Assembly (NCBI RefSeq): GCF_019402645.1
Contig: NZ_VKKS01000001.1
Location: 1,965,332 to 2,029,331 of the forward strand
Reading direction: 5' to 3'
DNA length: 64,000 bases
Source: Morganella morganii
Lineage (GTDB): Bacteria; Pseudomonadota; Gammaproteobacteria; Enterobacterales; Enterobacteriaceae
Shown: piece by piece, positions 63,149 to 64,000 of the stretch
Layout of the letters: every line of letters starts with the position of its first letter
Position numbering within the stretch: position 1 is the stretch's first letter
Position numbers and translations under genes: made by a program
Notes under the pieces: model-generated
Told to the model about the DNA's origin: nothing
Database searches by the model: none
The model's input: only the letters and a program-made list of their open reading frames with translations

Positions 63149-63559
63149 TCATGGTGGAGATGAGCACAAAGAAAGGTCAGTTGTGTAATACTGAGTAAAA
63201 AGACTGGTTGGTGGGCACTTTTGATAATTATGAGATGTTAGGTAATAACTTCCTATCCAGGTAATAGGAAAAGATAAAAAAATCCAAATAACAAGGAATA
63301 TTCCTACTATTTGGTAAGAAATATTTTTTTTTGGTTTTTTTATTATCACTTGAGTTATTAAGTTGTATAATAGGCTTAGAAATAAATAGCTAATAATTAT
63401 ACCAGAAAGACACAACGTGGATGAATATGATAATGAAATAACATCGGACGCATTAAAGAAATCATAAACCGAAAGCACACCCAATAAAAAAACACCAAAA
63501 GAAATCATAAAGAATAAAAATAAAGAAAGTGAAAGTTTTATTAATTTACCTTTATTCAT
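63149..63559 (-). CDS. Small four-helix membrane protein, putative immunity (DUF1240-like)
   Basis: 136 residues with four hydrophobic segments near 8-32, 42-66, 84-108 and a shorter one at the end of that block; the tail (SHNYQKCPPTSLFTQYYTTD) is polar, with two cysteines. The base composition is more A+T-rich than the T6SS genes, a sign of a transferred cargo gene. Its start shares a base with the stop of the hydrophobic protein upstream, the usual toxin-immunity coupling. DUF1240 is my tentative family; a membrane immunity protein suits a pore-forming toxin. Confidence 0.6.
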   Translation of the reverse strand: MNKGKLIKLSLSLFLFFMISFGVFLLGVLSVYDFFNASDVISLSYSSTLCLSGIIISYLFLSLLYNLITQVIIKKPKKNISYQIVGIFLVIWIFLSFPITWIGSYYLTSHNYQKCPPTSLFTQYYTTDLSLCSSPP

Positions 63560-64000
63560 TATCTATTTCCCTTCCAGTATTTATCACCTTCTGGTTGACT
63601 CTTAACTTCTCTCATTTTTTCAATAAGTTTTTCACTAATGTGATATTTTTCATCTATATAATTTAAGCCATAAGCAATCCCAAAACCTAAACCGAACACA
63701 ATAACACCAACAATTAAAGGGCTTGCACCAATAGATAAAGCGGATGTTACAGCTATAAACGTAGACCCACCTCCCCATGCCACAAACGAAGCGACTCCCA
63801 GCTTAGCCACATCCATCGTAATATCCCCAATAAAATTATACAAATCATAATCTTTTTGGAAGATAAGTTGTAACACACGGAATCCCGCTGCCGCGATAAA
63901 AGTATAACGCATACCGCTAATTGTCGCGGCATTGAGTCCACGCTGACCAATACCCATGCCGATTAATTTACCGTTATTTGCAAGATAATGAGTGGCATTC
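63559..64000 (-). CDS. C-terminal part of a putative membrane-active toxin/effector (5' end outside window)
   Basis: The frame is open to the window edge and gives the last 146 residues. It holds ANNGKLIGMGIGQRGLNAAT, then RYTFIAAAGFRVLQLIF, and two long hydrophobic stretches (DVAKLGVASFVAWGGGSTFI, ALSIGASPLIVGVIVFGLGF), ending in a charged tail. The helical-hairpin pattern resembles C-terminal pore-forming domains of T6SS or Rhs effectors. Directly behind it comes a small membrane protein, a likely immunity partner. The N-terminal part that would show the delivery domain is not in the window, so the toxin call is inference. Confidence 0.55.
   Translation of the reverse strand, partial: NATHYLANNGKLIGMGIGQRGLNAATISGMRYTFIAAAGFRVLQLIFQKDYDLYNFIGDITMDVAKLGVASFVAWGGGSTFIAVTSALSIGASPLIVGVIVFGLGFGIAYGLNYIDEKYHISEKLIEKMREVKSQPEGDKYWKGNR

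Noticed and set aside
1..64000. CRISPR arrays, rRNA operons, tRNA genes and insertion sequences
   Set aside because: No regular spaced repeats, conserved rRNA or tRNA segments, or transposase genes with terminal repeats were found in the window.

Overview
The window looks like chromosomal DNA of an enteric gammaproteobacterium of the Morganellaceae, most likely Morganella. Pointers are a chromosomal-type FosA, an MrpJ-type regulator beside a chaperone-usher operon, the yjiM-yjiL/nifJ anaerobic cluster, an HdeA-type acid chaperone and a Proteus/Morganella-style type VI secretion system (T6SS). Gene calls rest on recognised motifs and on recalled family sequences; no database was searched, and the species is an inference.

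Layout. 1-0.9 kb: end of a HAD-IB phosphatase gene and a small secreted protein. 0.8-6.9 kb: a minus-strand anaerobic redox operon, yjiM (double-cubane reductase) - yjiL (its ATP-dependent activator) - a DUF3343 protein - nifJ - a 48-codon ORF, with an FNR-like site in front. 7.1-18.7 kb: accessory metabolic and regulatory genes (fosA, a second VOC protein, two DMT exporters, two LysR regulators, ornithine decarboxylase, a GNAT enzyme, MerR, a chemoreceptor with a sigma-28 promoter, a Rob-like AraC regulator), with decayed genes between them. 18.9-25.9 kb: an A+T-rich leader, an MrpJ-like regulator and a five-gene fimbrial operon. 25.9-29.1 kb: a yeaR-yoaG nitrosative-stress pair with an NsrR-like operator, a small GNAT protein, a DUF554 membrane protein and hdeA, plus two pseudogenes. 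29.2-30.5 kb: decayed DNA and a broken phage integrase.

30.5-39.3 kb (minus strand): a T6SS cargo island. It reads, in transcription order, hcp - vgrG - a putative VRR-NUC nuclease effector - a DUF3396 immunity protein - PAAR - a truncated DUF3396 copy joined to an orphan effector tail - three tandem lipoproteins that look like immunity proteins. 40.4-62.3 kb (plus strand): the structural T6SS operon tssB-C-E-F-G-tagH-tssJ-K-L-H, a VasH-like protein without its AAA+ domain, tagO, tssA, tssM, vasL, then a second hcp and a second tssF. 62.5-64 kb: a frameshifted inovirus/satellite gene, a small membrane protein and the end of a larger hydrophobic protein, which look like an immunity/toxin pair.

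The T6SS parts appear to work together. The plus-strand operon encodes the sheath, baseplate, membrane complex and ClpV recycling ATPase; the divergent cargo island supplies the tube, spike, tip, toxin and immunity proteins. The same 13-bp sequence lies about 150 bp upstream of both units. The cargo island shows clear marks of recombination: a repeated immunity-gene start, an orphan toxin tail, tandem paralogues and a duplicated flank.
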